Part shown: piece after piece, positions 6,787 to 16,198 of the stretch
How the letters are laid out: every line of letters starts with the position of its first letter
Numbering within the stretch: position 1 is the first letter of the stretch
From: Chitinophagales bacterium
GTDB lineage: Bacteria; Bacteroidota; Bacteroidia; Chitinophagales; Saprospiraceae
Direction: 5' to 3'
DNA length: 32,987 nt
NCBI GenBank assembly: GCA_013299105.1
Contig: JAAFJY010000051.1
Coordinates: 1 to 32,987, forward strand
The notes under the pieces: generated by a model
Told to the model about the DNA's origin: nothing
The model's database searches: none
Seen by the model: only the letters and a program-made list of their open reading frames with translations
Translations under genes and position numbers: made by a program

Positions 6787-8214
6787 ATGTTGAAGCAAAT
6801 TATTCAAAATGAATGGCGCATTGCCTGGCGCGAGCGGCAGTTGTCGGTGCTGTGGCTCTTGATTGCTGCCTTGTTGTTGTTTGCTACTTTGAGTGGCTGG
6901 CAAAATTTCCAACGCATCCAACACGAACGACAAGAGGCTGCGGACTTGATGCGCAAAAAATGGGAAGGCCAGGGTGCTCAAAACCCCCATTCTTCGGCGC
7001 ATTACGGCACTTATGTGTTCAAGCCCAGCTCAATATTGTACTTCTTAGACCCTGGTATCGACAAATTCTCAGGCGTTTCGCTACGTTTAGAAGGGCACGT
7101 GCAGCATGGTTTGGCCTTCGCTCCTGCTGCCGAGCAAAGCAGTCTCAGCCGTTTTGGAGACCTGAATACGGGACTGATTTTGCAGGTTTTGGTGCCGCTC
7201 CTGCTCCTCTTTTTGGCTTTCAACAGCGTACAGCGCGAGCGAAGCTCTGGTTCCATGCGCCTTTTGCTGGCGCAGGGCATTTCCATTCGCACCCTGTTGT
7301 GGGGCAAAATATTGGCCAATTGGAGCGTGTCTCTGGTTTTGTTGTTGCTCGTTGTGTTACTGGGACTTGGTTTGAGTTTTAGCCAGGGGCAACTCACTCA
7401 AAACCCGGATGTATGGACTCGTTTTGGGGGATTGTTGCTTTTGTATGCGGTCTATTACCTGATCATTGGCATGTTGGGGATTCAATTAGCCGCTGCGGTT
7501 CGTCAACCTGCTTTCGGACTGTTGCTCTTGCTCGGGGTTTGGGTATCGAGCAGCATTGTTTTGCCCAAAATGGCCAGTACCTGGGCCGAACAACGCCACC
7601 CGCTGTTGGGGATCATGCAGTTCAACCAGCAAATGCGGGAAGAAAGGGAAAAAGGCCTAAATGGGCACGACCCTGAAGATGAGCGCTCCAAGCGATTTGA
7701 ACAGAAAATTTTGGCCAAATACCAGGTGGAAAAACTGTCAGCATTACCGATCAACTATGATGGTTTGTTGATGCAGGAGGACGAATACTATGGAAACGCC
7801 GTATGGGATAAACATTTTGGCAAGCATTACCAAAATCTACAAAAGCAGTCCCAGCAACTTGCCCTGACCAGCTTTGTCAACCCTTTCCAAGCCTTGCGCA
7901 ACCTCAGCCTCGCTTGCGCCAATACCGATTTGTACCAATTTCTGCATTTTCAAAAAGCGGCAGAAATGTACCGCCGCGACCTCATTCGGGGTTTGAATGA
8001 GAAAATGGCTTACGGTGGCTCCAAAACGGGCGATTGGGAGTGGAAAGTTTCTCAAAAATGGCTGGCAGAACGCCCTGATTTCAATTACGTACCCCCTGCA
8101 ATGGGCTGGTCGCTCCAACAACGCAAAACAGAAATCATCGCCCTTGCTTCTTGGTTGCTGCTTTTGTGCGCTACCCTCTTTTTACCCTGGTGGAAAGCAG
8201 CTCGTTTGATCTGA
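6787..8214 (+). CDS. ABC-2 permease, DUF3526 type (pair 1, subunit A)
   Basis: This 475-aa membrane protein has TM1 at about 19-40, a first extracytoplasmic loop, a cluster of TM segments between about 127 and 262, a second large extracytoplasmic domain (about 265-445) and a last TM near 450-470. This matches ABC-2 permeases of the DUF3526 group that pair with a stand-alone ATPase. The motif FLAFNSVQRERSSGSMRLLL is the cytoplasmic coupling region seen in this group. It is clearly paralogous to 13275-14714: both share GWQN, WEG...HYG, RFGD and LPxNYxG motifs at corresponding positions. Such systems are proposed to export or to act on the envelope. The cargo cannot be read from sequence. Confidence 0.85.
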   Translation: MLKQIIQNEWRIAWRERQLSVLWLLIAALLLFATLSGWQNFQRIQHERQEAADLMRKKWEGQGAQNPHSSAHYGTYVFKPSSILYFLDPGIDKFSGVSLRLEGHVQHGLAFAPAAEQSSLSRFGDLNTGLILQVLVPLLLLFLAFNSVQRERSSGSMRLLLAQGISIRTLLWGKILANWSVSLVLLLLVVLLGLGLSFSQGQLTQNPDVWTRFGGLLLLYAVYYLIIGMLGIQLAAAVRQPAFGLLLLLGVWVSSSIVLPKMASTWAEQRHPLLGIMQFNQQMREEREKGLNGHDPEDERSKRFEQKILAKYQVEKLSALPINYDGLLMQEDEYYGNAVWDKHFGKHYQNLQKQSQQLALTSFVNPFQALRNLSLACANTDLYQFLHFQKAAEMYRRDLIRGLNEKMAYGGSKTGDWEWKVSQKWLAERPDFNYVPPAMGWSLQQRKTEIIALASWLLLLCATLFLPWWKAARLI

Positions 8215-8243
8215 TTTCCTTATCCAGCTACAATCACAAAATC

Positions 8244-9644
8244 ATGGTAAGGACCATTTTTCGATACGAATTCAAACAGCTGCTGCGCAATAAAGTGTTG
8301 TGGGGCATGGCCATTTTTCTGGTGCTGTGCAGTGCTTATGCGATTGGGTATGGCCGGCGCGATTACCAGCAGTTTTCCAATCAAATCAGTGAAGTTCAGC
8401 AAAAGCAGGCAGAGACCTACCAAAAACTTTTGCCCCGCTACGACTCCTTGAGTAAATTGGGTGAAAAGGCACCCCAAGCCTTGAAGGGCGAATACGGAGA
8501 CCCCAGCATGGCCGATTGGTTCTACCGTCGCTATGCTACCTGGACGCCTTCAACCCTCAGCGCCTTGGCGATTGGGCAGCGGGATCAACAAACGCCTTTT
8601 CAACGCATTCGCATGTTTCGGAATGTATTGGTCCCGGAATTGGAAGAAATCAACAACCCGGAGCAACTCCTCACCGGGAATTTTGACTTGGGGTTTGTGT
8701 TGGTTTACCTCCTTCCTTTGCTGCTCATCGTGTTGGGATTCAACGCACTCAGCCATGACCGTGAACAGGGCATGCTCGCCTTGGTGCAAGTGCAGGGTGT
8801 GCGACCAGCACAACTCATGCGAACCCGCTTGTTTTTACACTTTTTGATCCTTTGGGGCATGGCTGCTTTGCTCATCACAGTCGCTTTTGCTTGGGTGAAT
8901 GCGGATTGGCAGCAATGGCCTTTGTGGATGATCGCTACGGGCTTGTGGTTGCTTTTCTGGTCGGGTATCCTGGCTTGGGTCAACCAATGGCGACAATCAT
9001 CCGCGTTCAATGCCACTGTTTTGGCGGGCTCCTGGATTTTGATCTTGATTTTGCTGCCTGCTGCGGTCAATTTCCTCAATGACAAGGTTCACCCGATTGA
9101 GCCGCCAGCCGAGTTCATGGCGGCTGCTCGTGACATTGAATACCAGGAATGGGAACGACCTGTTGCGCAAGTGGTAGCCGATTTTCGGCGCTTGCGCCCC
9201 GATTTGTCAAGCATCGCGATCCGTGATACCCAGGCTGCACAAATCTATTTTTACAACGAGGTGATCATGTCCAAGATCAATTTACAAGGGACCAACTTGC
9301 AAACGACCAGGTTCAAGCGCATGGCCCTGGAAAAAAAGACCGCCCTGTTCAATCCTGCCTACGCTTACCATACTTTATTGACCCAGAGTGCGGGCAGTGA
9401 GATCAGTAATTACGAGGATTGGTTCAGTCAGGTAAAGCAGGTTTCTACGCAAAACCGGGATTATTTGCGTTCCCTGGGTTTCAACAAAAAATTGGTTACC
9501 CGCAAAGAACTGGATGAACTGCCCGTTTACAAGGCCTCTTTGACTTCGACAAATGTACTGGGCAATTTGCTTTTGATGCTCTTTTTGTGCCTGCTTACCT
9601 GGGGCTTGGCGGCCTTTCAAACCCGCAAAGCGCTTGCGTTGTAA
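8244..9644 (+). CDS. ABC-2 permease, DUF3526 type (pair 1, subunit B)
   Basis: This 466-aa membrane protein has TM1 at about 18-36, a soluble extracytoplasmic region containing [10 protein letters not shown], a TM cluster starting at [20 protein letters not shown], and a cytoplasmic DREQGM element. A second large soluble domain and a final TM near the C-terminus follow. It starts at the ATG at 8244, 29 bp after subunit A; the open frame to 8151 only overlaps subunit A and would add unrelated sequence. It is paralogous to 14717-16069 (shared IGQRD, LLxGNxD, FVLVYLxPLL, REqG). It probably forms a heterodimer with subunit A and uses the ATPase encoded at 6073. Confidence 0.85.
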   Translation: MVRTIFRYEFKQLLRNKVLWGMAIFLVLCSAYAIGYGRRDYQQFSNQISEVQQKQAETYQKLLPRYDSLSKLGEKAPQALKGEYGDPSMADWFYRRYATWTPSTLSALAIGQRDQQTPFQRIRMFRNVLVPELEEINNPEQLLTGNFDLGFVLVYLLPLLLIVLGFNALSHDREQGMLALVQVQGVRPAQLMRTRLFLHFLILWGMAALLITVAFAWVNADWQQWPLWMIATGLWLLFWSGILAWVNQWRQSSAFNATVLAGSWILILILLPAAVNFLNDKVHPIEPPAEFMAAARDIEYQEWERPVAQVVADFRRLRPDLSSIAIRDTQAAQIYFYNEVIMSKINLQGTNLQTTRFKRMALEKKTALFNPAYAYHTLLTQSAGSEISNYEDWFSQVKQVSTQNRDYLRSLGFNKKLVTRKELDELPVYKASLTSTNVLGNLLLMLFLCLLTWGLAAFQTRKALAL

Positions 9645-9670
9645 AACTATTTCTTCAAAAATCACCCAAC

Positions 9671-10885
9671 ATGTCAACCCACAAAAAACTCCCTGTCACC
9701 GTTTTGAGCGGCTTTTTAGGCGCGGGAAAAACCACTTTGCTCAACCACGTTCTGCACAACAAAGAGGGCTTGAAAGTAGCCGTGATTGTCAATGACATGA
9801 GCGAGGTGAACATCGATGCCCGTTTGGTGGAACAGCAGAACACCCTTTCGCGCACCGAAGAAAAACTGGTGGAAATGAGCAATGGCTGCATCTGCTGCAC
9901 CTTGCGCGAAGACCTGATGTTGGAAGTAGAACGCCTGGCCAAGGAGGGACGTTTTGACTACCTTTTGATCGAAAGTACGGGCATTTCTGAACCCGTGCCA
10001 GTGGCCCAAACCTTCAGTTTTGTTGATGAAGAAAACGGCATTGACCTTTCTCGTTGGTCCTACATCGACACCATGGTGACCGTTGTGGACGCTTACAATT
10101 TTCCACAGGATTTTGGCAGCAACCAAACCGTTGCGGACCGCGAACTGCAAAGTGGAGAAAACGATTTCCGGCCCATCGTCAATTTGCTCACTGACCAAGT
10201 TGAATTTGCGGATGTGATCATCCTCAATAAAGCCGACCTGGTGCCTGCCGAGCGCCTTGCTGAAATGGTGGCCATGCTGCAAAAACTCAACCAAGGGGCC
10301 AAAATCATTTACACCCAATTCGGTAAAGTCGCCCCGGTCGAAATTCTCAATACGGGGCGTTTTGACTACGAAATTGCCTCCACTTCTGCGGGTTGGATCC
10401 GGGAATTGATGAACCTGGGAGCCCATACGCCCGAAACCGAGGAATATGGTTTCAGTTCTTTTGTTTTTCGCGACAAAAGGCCCTTTCATCCCCAGCGTTT
10501 CTGGAAATACCTCTGCGAAGACTTTGATGCAGGCATTGTGCGCAGCAAGGGCATGTTTTGGCTGGCTTCTCGCCCCGGTGAGGCCCTCAATTGGAGCCAG
10601 GCCGGAGGCTCTTTGCAAGCTTCGCACGCTGGCCATTGGTGGGCCAGCATGTCACTGACGCGCCGGATTCAAATGCCCGCTTTTTTGGAAGCACAAGAAG
10701 AAATTGAAAAGGACTGGGACAAGGAATTCGGCGATCGCCACAACGAACTGGTGTTCATCGGCCAGGACCTGGATCAAACCCTCATCAAAATGGAACTTCG
10801 TGCCTGCCTGTGTACCCCTGAAGAGGTGGAGCAGATGTGGCAAAGCAAAGCTTTTGAAGACCCTTTTCCCATAACGTTGAATTGA
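9671..10885 (+). CDS. COG0523 GTPase, ZigA/YciC-like zinc metallochaperone
   Basis: This 404-aa G3E GTPase has a Walker [10 protein letters not shown] (14-22), the metal-binding CxCC (Cys73, Cys75, Cys76 in SNGCICC), [23 protein letters not shown], and the CobW_C motif [18 protein letters not shown]. The length and motifs fit the YciC/ZagA/ZigA subgroup, whose characterised members are Zur-repressed and act in zinc starvation. The ATG at 9671, 26 bp after permease B, is chosen because it begins just before the P-loop; the frame upstream to 9587 overlaps the permease gene. This gene is the best evidence that the operon responds to zinc. It is divergent from the paralog at 3022-4380, so the two may have different clients. 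Confidence 0.9.
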   Translation: MSTHKKLPVTVLSGFLGAGKTTLLNHVLHNKEGLKVAVIVNDMSEVNIDARLVEQQNTLSRTEEKLVEMSNGCICCTLREDLMLEVERLAKEGRFDYLLIESTGISEPVPVAQTFSFVDEENGIDLSRWSYIDTMVTVVDAYNFPQDFGSNQTVADRELQSGENDFRPIVNLLTDQVEFADVIILNKADLVPAERLAEMVAMLQKLNQGAKIIYTQFGKVAPVEILNTGRFDYEIASTSAGWIRELMNLGAHTPETEEYGFSSFVFRDKRPFHPQRFWKYLCEDFDAGIVRSKGMFWLASRPGEALNWSQAGGSLQASHAGHWWASMSLTRRIQMPAFLEAQEEIEKDWDKEFGDRHNELVFIGQDLDQTLIKMELRACLCTPEEVEQMWQSKAFEDPFPITLN

Positions 10886-10894
10886 TTTCCTCGC

Positions 10895-10923
10895 AAAACC
10901 GGGTCACTCACCCCGGGTTTTTT
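10895..10923 (+). terminator. Terminator-like hairpin upstream of TonB receptor gene
   Basis: aaaaccggg (10895-10903) pairs with ccc-g-ggtttt (10912-10921) with one bulged G and a short loop, followed by a T run. It lies in the 54-bp gap between the GTPase and receptor genes, so it may attenuate read-through instead of ending the operon. Confidence 0.5.
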
Positions 10924-10939
10924 ACAATATCATCTAACT

Positions 10940-13222
10940 ATGCACATCAAAACTACTTTATTGTTCCTGTTTTTGAGCACAGGACTTTTTGCACAAACAA
11001 CAGCGGACGTAACACCCGACACGATCAAAAAACTGGAACTTCAAACCGTCGAAATCGTTGGCCGACTGAAGAAAGATTACAACAGTGATTATTCTTTCTC
11101 TGCTACCAAAATGGCCATTCTGAACAAGGAATTGCCCCAATCCATTGGCACCGTCACCAAGGAGTTGATCGCCGACCGCCAGGCATTTCAACTGGCCGAT
11201 GCGGTAAAAATCACCAGTGGGGTCATCCCATCCAGTTTTTACAACCAGTATGCCATTCGGGGGATCAGCCAAAACGAAGAAGGCCAGATCATCAATGGGA
11301 TGCGCACCCGCCAGTTTTACTTTTTGCAGCCGCTGACTACCAACATTGAAAGGGTCGAAGTGTTGAAAGGTCCGGCCAGCGCCACTTTCGCCAGCGTAGA
11401 TCCCGGTGGCAGCGTGAACATGGTGACCAAAAAGCCACTCGAACAAACCCGCCGCGAAGTAAGCATGAGCGTGGGTAGTTTCAGCACTTTTCGGGGTACT
11501 TTGGACTTTACTGGGCCATTGAACGAGGCCAAGACCTTGTTGTACCGCGTCAATGGCGCTTACCAGGAGGCCCGGTCGTACCGCGATTTGGTGGGCAACA
11601 AGTCCCTGTTGATTTCGCCTTCATTCAGCTATCTGCCCAACAAAAAGACAGCCATCAACGCTGAATTGATCTTCAGCAACATGAATGGTACCCTTGACCG
11701 GGGGCAGCCCATTTTTGGCGCTCAAGCGGGCGTGACCAACCTCAACAGTACCCCGATCAGCCTCAACTTGGGAGCCACCAACGATTTTTTTAAGTCCAAG
11801 GAACTGATCCTGATGGGTAATTTTACGCACAATTTTACCCCTAATATCAGTTTCAACACGGCTTACATGAAGCAGTCCTGGACCGAAAATCTCCAGGAGC
11901 ACCGTACCACCAATGCTTTTGCAGTGGACATTGAAAACAAACCCGTTACGAGCCTGGCCGCCATGCAGTTTGTGCAACGCCAACAGTACTGGAACATCGA
12001 CAACCTGAGTTCTTATTTCAATTTCAAAGTAAAAACAGGAGGCCTTCAGCACCAGATTTTACTGGGATACGACCTCAACTATTGGGAGAAAACCAAAGGC
12101 GGCGGCCAAAATGCTGCGCGTGGTTTTTTGCTGAAGGACGGAACGGTTGCGGGGTCTTTTGCCTTGGCCAATGCCGCCAACTACCAGACCATCACGGTGG
12201 CTGGGCGCACTTTACCCCGCCCCAATGTCAACCATTTTGATCTGAGCAATCCTACTTACACCATCCGGAATGTCAATGATTACGTGCTCAATGTGCGCAG
12301 CGCTCTGCCCGCAGCCCTGACCACCAACAACGCCATTTACATCCAGGAACACCTGAAATGGAACAAGTTGACCTTGCTACTCAGTTTGCGCCAGGAATGG
12401 TTTGAAGACATCACCAACTACGAAACGAACAACGAACTGGCTTTCCAAAACTCCAAGTTGCTGCCCCGCATTGGCGCAAGTTTTGCTTTGAGCAAGCAGG
12501 TGAATTTGTACGGCACCTACCTGCAAGGCTTCCAGCCGCAGTCAAATACCGTTACCCTGATGCCCAGCACCAGTGCATTCTTCGGTGCAACGCGTTCGGC
12601 AGCACAATTCCAGCCTTTGGAGAGCGATCTGAAGGAGTTGGGTGCCAAAATTGATTTGTTCAAGGGAAAAATGAGCTTGACCACGGCCATTTACGAGATC
12701 AACCAACGCAACATCCTGATGAACGCCAACGACCCGGCCAACCCCGATTTGTTGGTGCAGCGCGGTGCGGACCGCAGCCGGGGTTTTGAAATCGACCTTG
12801 CGGGTTACATCAATGAGCACTGGCAATTGAACGCCTCGTACAGCTACATCGACGCCAAAATTGTGAACGATGCCAAAGCCGAATTGATTGGCCTCCGCAA
12901 AGAAAATACCCCTGTCAACAGCGCCAACTTGTGGACCCGTTTCAATTTTGGCCTGAACTCGCCCCTGCACGACCTGGGCATTGGCCTGGGCATACAGCAC
13001 CAGGGCAGCCGGATTCCTTGGTTCAATAGGGCCTTTGAAGTGCCAGCTTTTACCATTTTTGACGCGGCCTTGTACTACACACCAGCCAAAAGCAATGTTC
13101 AAATAGCCCTCAATGCCAATAACCTGTTCAATACCACTTATTGGATTGGGGCCCAAAACTACTTGCGCCTGTTCCCAGGTGCGCCGCGCAACGTGATCCT
13201 GACCGCTACTTACCGATTCTGA
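10940..13222 (+). CDS. TonB-dependent outer-membrane receptor, siderophore type
   Basis: This 760-aa protein has a signal peptide (MHIKTTLLFLFLSTGLFAQ), no carboxypeptidase-like N-domain, a plug domain (about 60-170) with QSIGTVTKELIADRQ, YAIRGIS and IERVEVLKGPASATFA...GGSVNMVTKKP, then a 22-strand-type barrel ending in an aromatic residue (LTATYRF). These motifs match the TonB siderophore-receptor family (FhuE/FpvA-like) and not SusC. It would import a metal chelate across the outer membrane using TonB-ExbBD, which is not encoded here. Sitting next to a ZigA-like GTPase behind a Fur/Zur-type operator, it may take up a zinc, cobalt or iron complex. Hairpins on both sides suggest that its expression level is set separately. 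Confidence 0.9.
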   Translation: MHIKTTLLFLFLSTGLFAQTTADVTPDTIKKLELQTVEIVGRLKKDYNSDYSFSATKMAILNKELPQSIGTVTKELIADRQAFQLADAVKITSGVIPSSFYNQYAIRGISQNEEGQIINGMRTRQFYFLQPLTTNIERVEVLKGPASATFASVDPGGSVNMVTKKPLEQTRREVSMSVGSFSTFRGTLDFTGPLNEAKTLLYRVNGAYQEARSYRDLVGNKSLLISPSFSYLPNKKTAINAELIFSNMNGTLDRGQPIFGAQAGVTNLNSTPISLNLGATNDFFKSKELILMGNFTHNFTPNISFNTAYMKQSWTENLQEHRTTNAFAVDIENKPVTSLAAMQFVQRQQYWNIDNLSSYFNFKVKTGGLQHQILLGYDLNYWEKTKGGGQNAARGFLLKDGTVAGSFALANAANYQTITVAGRTLPRPNVNHFDLSNPTYTIRNVNDYVLNVRSALPAALTTNNAIYIQEHLKWNKLTLLLSLRQEWFEDITNYETNNELAFQNSKLLPRIGASFALSKQVNLYGTYLQGFQPQSNTVTLMPSTSAFFGATRSAAQFQPLESDLKELGAKIDLFKGKMSLTTAIYEINQRNILMNANDPANPDLLVQRGADRSRGFEIDLAGYINEHWQLNASYSYIDAKIVNDAKAELIGLRKENTPVNSANLWTRFNFGLNSPLHDLGIGLGIQHQGSRIPWFNRAFEVPAFTIFDAALYYTPAKSNVQIALNANNLFNTTYWIGAQNYLRLFPGAPRNVILTATYRF

Positions 13223-13232
13223 TCCCATCCGG

Positions 13233-13269
13233 CTGCCTGGGGGATTTTCCCCTGGGCAGTTTATTGTTT
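13233..13269 (+). terminator. Strong hairpin terminator after TonB receptor gene
   Basis: ctgcctggggg (13233-13243) pairs with cccctgggcag (13249-13259) over 11 bp, including two G-U pairs, with a 5-nt loop (atttt). It is followed by tttattgttt. It lies 6 bp before the next start codon at 13275, so the second permease pair would depend on read-through or on a promoter I do not see. Confidence 0.65.
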
Positions 13270-13274
13270 AGTCT

Positions 13275-14714
13275 ATGCAAAATAATCTTTTTCTCATCGC
13301 CAGGCAGCACTGGCGCAGTGTGCTGAGTTCAAAAGCCCTGCTCCCGCTTTTGAGCTTGTTCTATGTTTTGCTTTTGTATGCCACGCTTACGGGCTGGCAA
13401 AACTACCATGCCCAAAACCAAGTGCGCAAAAGCCAGCAGGCCCAGGTTCGGCACGATTGGGAAGGCAGTCCCGACAAGCACCCGCACCGGATGGCGCATT
13501 ATGGCTATTTAGCCTTTCGGATCAAGCACCCTTTGAGTATTTTTGACTACGGCCTGGAAAGCTACACGGGCAACGCCATTTTTTTGGAAGCCCACCGCCA
13601 AAATACCACCAATTTTTCGGAAGCCAGTTTTTCCAGCAGCCTCCTGCGATTTGGCGACATCAGCCTGGCCATGCTTTTGCAAATACTCCTGCCGCTACTG
13701 ATTTTCTTCCTGGGTTTCAACAGCATCAGCGCCGAAAGGGAAAACGGAACCTTGAAAATGCTGTTCGGGCAGGGGGTAAAGTGGAGTGAATTGCTGTTCG
13801 GCAAAACCCTGAGCCTTTTGGCCATTTCCAGCCTGTTCTTTTTACCCGCTGCTTTGGTTTTACTGGGCATTGGAATATTTGAAGCCGCCCAATTCAGTGA
13901 AAACCTCAGCCGGGTGGGGGTTTTGTTGGGTATTTACACCATATATATAGGTATCCTCTGTTTGGTGGCGGTAGGCGTTTCGGCCACCAGCCCCGGTTCC
14001 AAATCAGCCTTGCTGCGATTGTTGGGCTTGTGGTTGCTTTGGGCCATTGTATTGCCGCGCAGCACCCAGGCTTTGGGAAATTACCTGCATCCTTCACCCA
14101 GTAAAGTGGCTTTTGACGCCGCCATTGAGCACGATTTGATCCGTGAAGGAGACAGCCACAACCCCGATGATCCACACTACAAGGCCATCAAAGACTCGCT
14201 GCTGCGCGTTTACCAGGTCGATTCGGTGCAACAATTGCCCTTCAATTACAGTGGTTTCATCATGACTGAGGGGGAAAGGATCAGCGCCGACATCTACAAT
14301 CGCCACCTCAATCGGCTTTTGCAAATCTACGACCGACAAAACCGCCTCGCGGAAAGCAGTGCCTGGCTCAATCCGATTGCTGCACTTCGCAACAGCTCCA
14401 TGCGCCTGGCGGGAAGTGATTTTGCAGCCTACCGCCATTTTCAACAGCAAGCTGAGACTTTTCGCTACCACCTGGCTCAGGAAATGAACCGTTTGCAGAT
14501 GCGCCTCATCAGCAACAAAAAACTCGGACCGAATGACAAGCCCTACCAGATCAGCCGAAAATATTGGAGCGAACTCCACGATTTTGATTACCGCTTTTTG
14601 AGCATGAAACAACTCAATCCCAGCTTGTGGTCGGGCTACCTGGTTTTGTTGGCCTGGTTGATGGGCCTGCTCTTGGTGTTTTGGGTTTTGATCAAACGTT
14701 TACAAATTGTCTGA
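13275..14714 (+). CDS. ABC-2 permease, DUF3526 type (pair 2, subunit A)
   Basis: This 479-aa membrane protein has the same topology as 6787-8214: TM1 at about 24-42, an extracytoplasmic loop with WEGSPDKHPHRMAHYG and RFGD, a TM cluster starting LLQILLPLLIFFLGFNSI, a cytoplasmic AERENGTLKMLFGQG, a large soluble domain with LPFNYSGFIMTEGE, and a C-terminal TM. It is a diverged paralog of the first pair's subunit A, so the permease module has been duplicated. No dedicated ATPase lies beside it. It starts 52 bp after the TonB receptor stop. Confidence 0.85.
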   Translation: MQNNLFLIARQHWRSVLSSKALLPLLSLFYVLLLYATLTGWQNYHAQNQVRKSQQAQVRHDWEGSPDKHPHRMAHYGYLAFRIKHPLSIFDYGLESYTGNAIFLEAHRQNTTNFSEASFSSSLLRFGDISLAMLLQILLPLLIFFLGFNSISAERENGTLKMLFGQGVKWSELLFGKTLSLLAISSLFFLPAALVLLGIGIFEAAQFSENLSRVGVLLGIYTIYIGILCLVAVGVSATSPGSKSALLRLLGLWLLWAIVLPRSTQALGNYLHPSPSKVAFDAAIEHDLIREGDSHNPDDPHYKAIKDSLLRVYQVDSVQQLPFNYSGFIMTEGERISADIYNRHLNRLLQIYDRQNRLAESSAWLNPIAALRNSSMRLAGSDFAAYRHFQQQAETFRYHLAQEMNRLQMRLISNKKLGPNDKPYQISRKYWSELHDFDYRFLSMKQLNPSLWSGYLVLLAWLMGLLLVFWVLIKRLQIV

Positions 14715-14716
14715 GG

Positions 14717-16069
14717 ATGTATCAATTGGAAATCAAGCGCTTTTTGCGCAGCAAAGGAATGGTGAGTGCGCTACTGACCTTGTTGGTCATCGGCGTGCTT
14801 AGTTTATGCATCGGCCAGCAGTTTGTGCAAAAACAAACCCAGGCACAGGCCGAAATAGCCCGTTTTCAGGCGGAGCACATCAATCGCAATGTGCAGTTTT
14901 TTGACAAAGAAATGGGCCTTTTGCTCTACTACCTGCGTTTTACCCTGGTCAATTCCAGCCATCCGCTCAATGCCTTGTCCATTGGCCAAAGGGATGTCAA
15001 TAACTCCATCCAGAGCCTCACCATTCGGGGTTTGGAGAACCAGAAATACGATACTGACCTGCACAATCCGGTGAATTTATTGCTGGGCAATCTCGATTTC
15101 AGTTTTGTACTGGTGTATTTGTTTCCCTTGCTCATCATTGCTTTGAGCTATAACTTGCTGGCAGAGGAGCGGGAAGGGGGGACTTTGCGCTTATTGGCCA
15201 GCCAAACGGGGCAGGTTTCGCTGTTTTTGCTGCGCAAAATAGGCATCCGGGTCTTGGCAATTGGCCTGTGTTTGTTGATTTTATTGGGTGTTGCACTGTT
15301 CATGTTTCAATTGCCTTGGAATGCTGAGACCTTGGCTTTCTGTGCGATTGCCTTGGCTTATGTGTTGTTTTGGTTTTCACTCAGCGCCTGGGTCATTTCC
15401 TGGCAACGCAGTTCGGGCTTCAACGCAGCCATGCTGCTGGCTTTTTGGGTGTTATTGACCATTTTGGCCCCGGTGGGCATCAATGCTTACCTGATCAACC
15501 GCTATCCCGTACCGGAGGCTTTGAGTGTGATGGTGAAACAACGCGAGGGTTACCATGAAAAATGGGACCTGGACAAAGCAGTGACCATGGACAAGTTTTA
15601 CGCCCATTATCCACAGTTCAAACGCTTTCCATTGCCGGACAAAACTTTCAGTTGGCTGTGGTACTACGCCATGCAACAAATGGGCGACGATGAGTCGAGA
15701 GCAGCTACGCTTGAACTCAAAAGCAAGTTGAAACAACGAGAAGAAAGTAGCCGTAGGCTGGCCTATTTCTGTCCGCCGATTCACGCCCAGTTGAGTTTGA
15801 ATCACTTGGCTGGTGCAGATTTGTCCAACCATTTGCAGTTTTTAGAAGCCACCGCACGTTTTCACGAAAAAAATCGCCTCTATTTCTACCCGCGCATTTT
15901 TGGCGACGAACCTGTGCATAATGAAAAATGGGGTGCCTTTAAGGTGGAAAAATTTCAGGCTGCGGTCCCGATTAACTGGTTTTCAAGCCTTGGACCTTTG
16001 TTGCTTTTGAGTGTGGGGCTCCTTGGGTTTGGTCTTTATGGATTAAGGCAAATAAAAATTGAGCACTGA
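14717..16069 (+). CDS. ABC-2 permease, DUF3526 type (pair 2, subunit B)
   Basis: This 450-aa membrane protein is paralogous to 8244-9644 (shared LNALSIGQRD, LLLGNLDFSFVLVYLFPLL, a cytoplasmic EEREGGTLRLL and a C-terminal TM). The ATG at 14717 lies two bases after the TGA of subunit A (14712-14714), consistent with translational coupling; the longer frame to 14627 would overlap the upstream gene by 88 bp and only adds out-of-family sequence. It would form a heterodimer with the preceding gene product. It is the last gene of the plus-strand metal cluster, with 129 bp before the next gene. Confidence 0.85.
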   Translation: MYQLEIKRFLRSKGMVSALLTLLVIGVLSLCIGQQFVQKQTQAQAEIARFQAEHINRNVQFFDKEMGLLLYYLRFTLVNSSHPLNALSIGQRDVNNSIQSLTIRGLENQKYDTDLHNPVNLLLGNLDFSFVLVYLFPLLIIALSYNLLAEEREGGTLRLLASQTGQVSLFLLRKIGIRVLAIGLCLLILLGVALFMFQLPWNAETLAFCAIALAYVLFWFSLSAWVISWQRSSGFNAAMLLAFWVLLTILAPVGINAYLINRYPVPEALSVMVKQREGYHEKWDLDKAVTMDKFYAHYPQFKRFPLPDKTFSWLWYYAMQQMGDDESRAATLELKSKLKQREESSRRLAYFCPPIHAQLSLNHLAGADLSNHLQFLEATARFHEKNRLYFYPRIFGDEPVHNEKWGAFKVEKFQAAVPINWFSSLGPLLLLSVGLLGFGLYGLRQIKIEH

Positions 16070-16198
16070 GATTTGTAGAGGATTTACCCAAATCTCCCGT
16101 AAACCACTCAAAAATCGGCCTTTCGGCTCAAAATTTAAGCAGGATAAGTTGGATTGTAGTACCTTGTAGGTTCAAATTTACACCCAAAATTCAAAGCT

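Noticed and set aside
9716-10636. 306-codon minus-strand frame opposite the second COG0523 gene
   Set aside because: It is a shadow frame produced by the codon bias of the GTPase gene, whose motifs are all intact on the plus strand.
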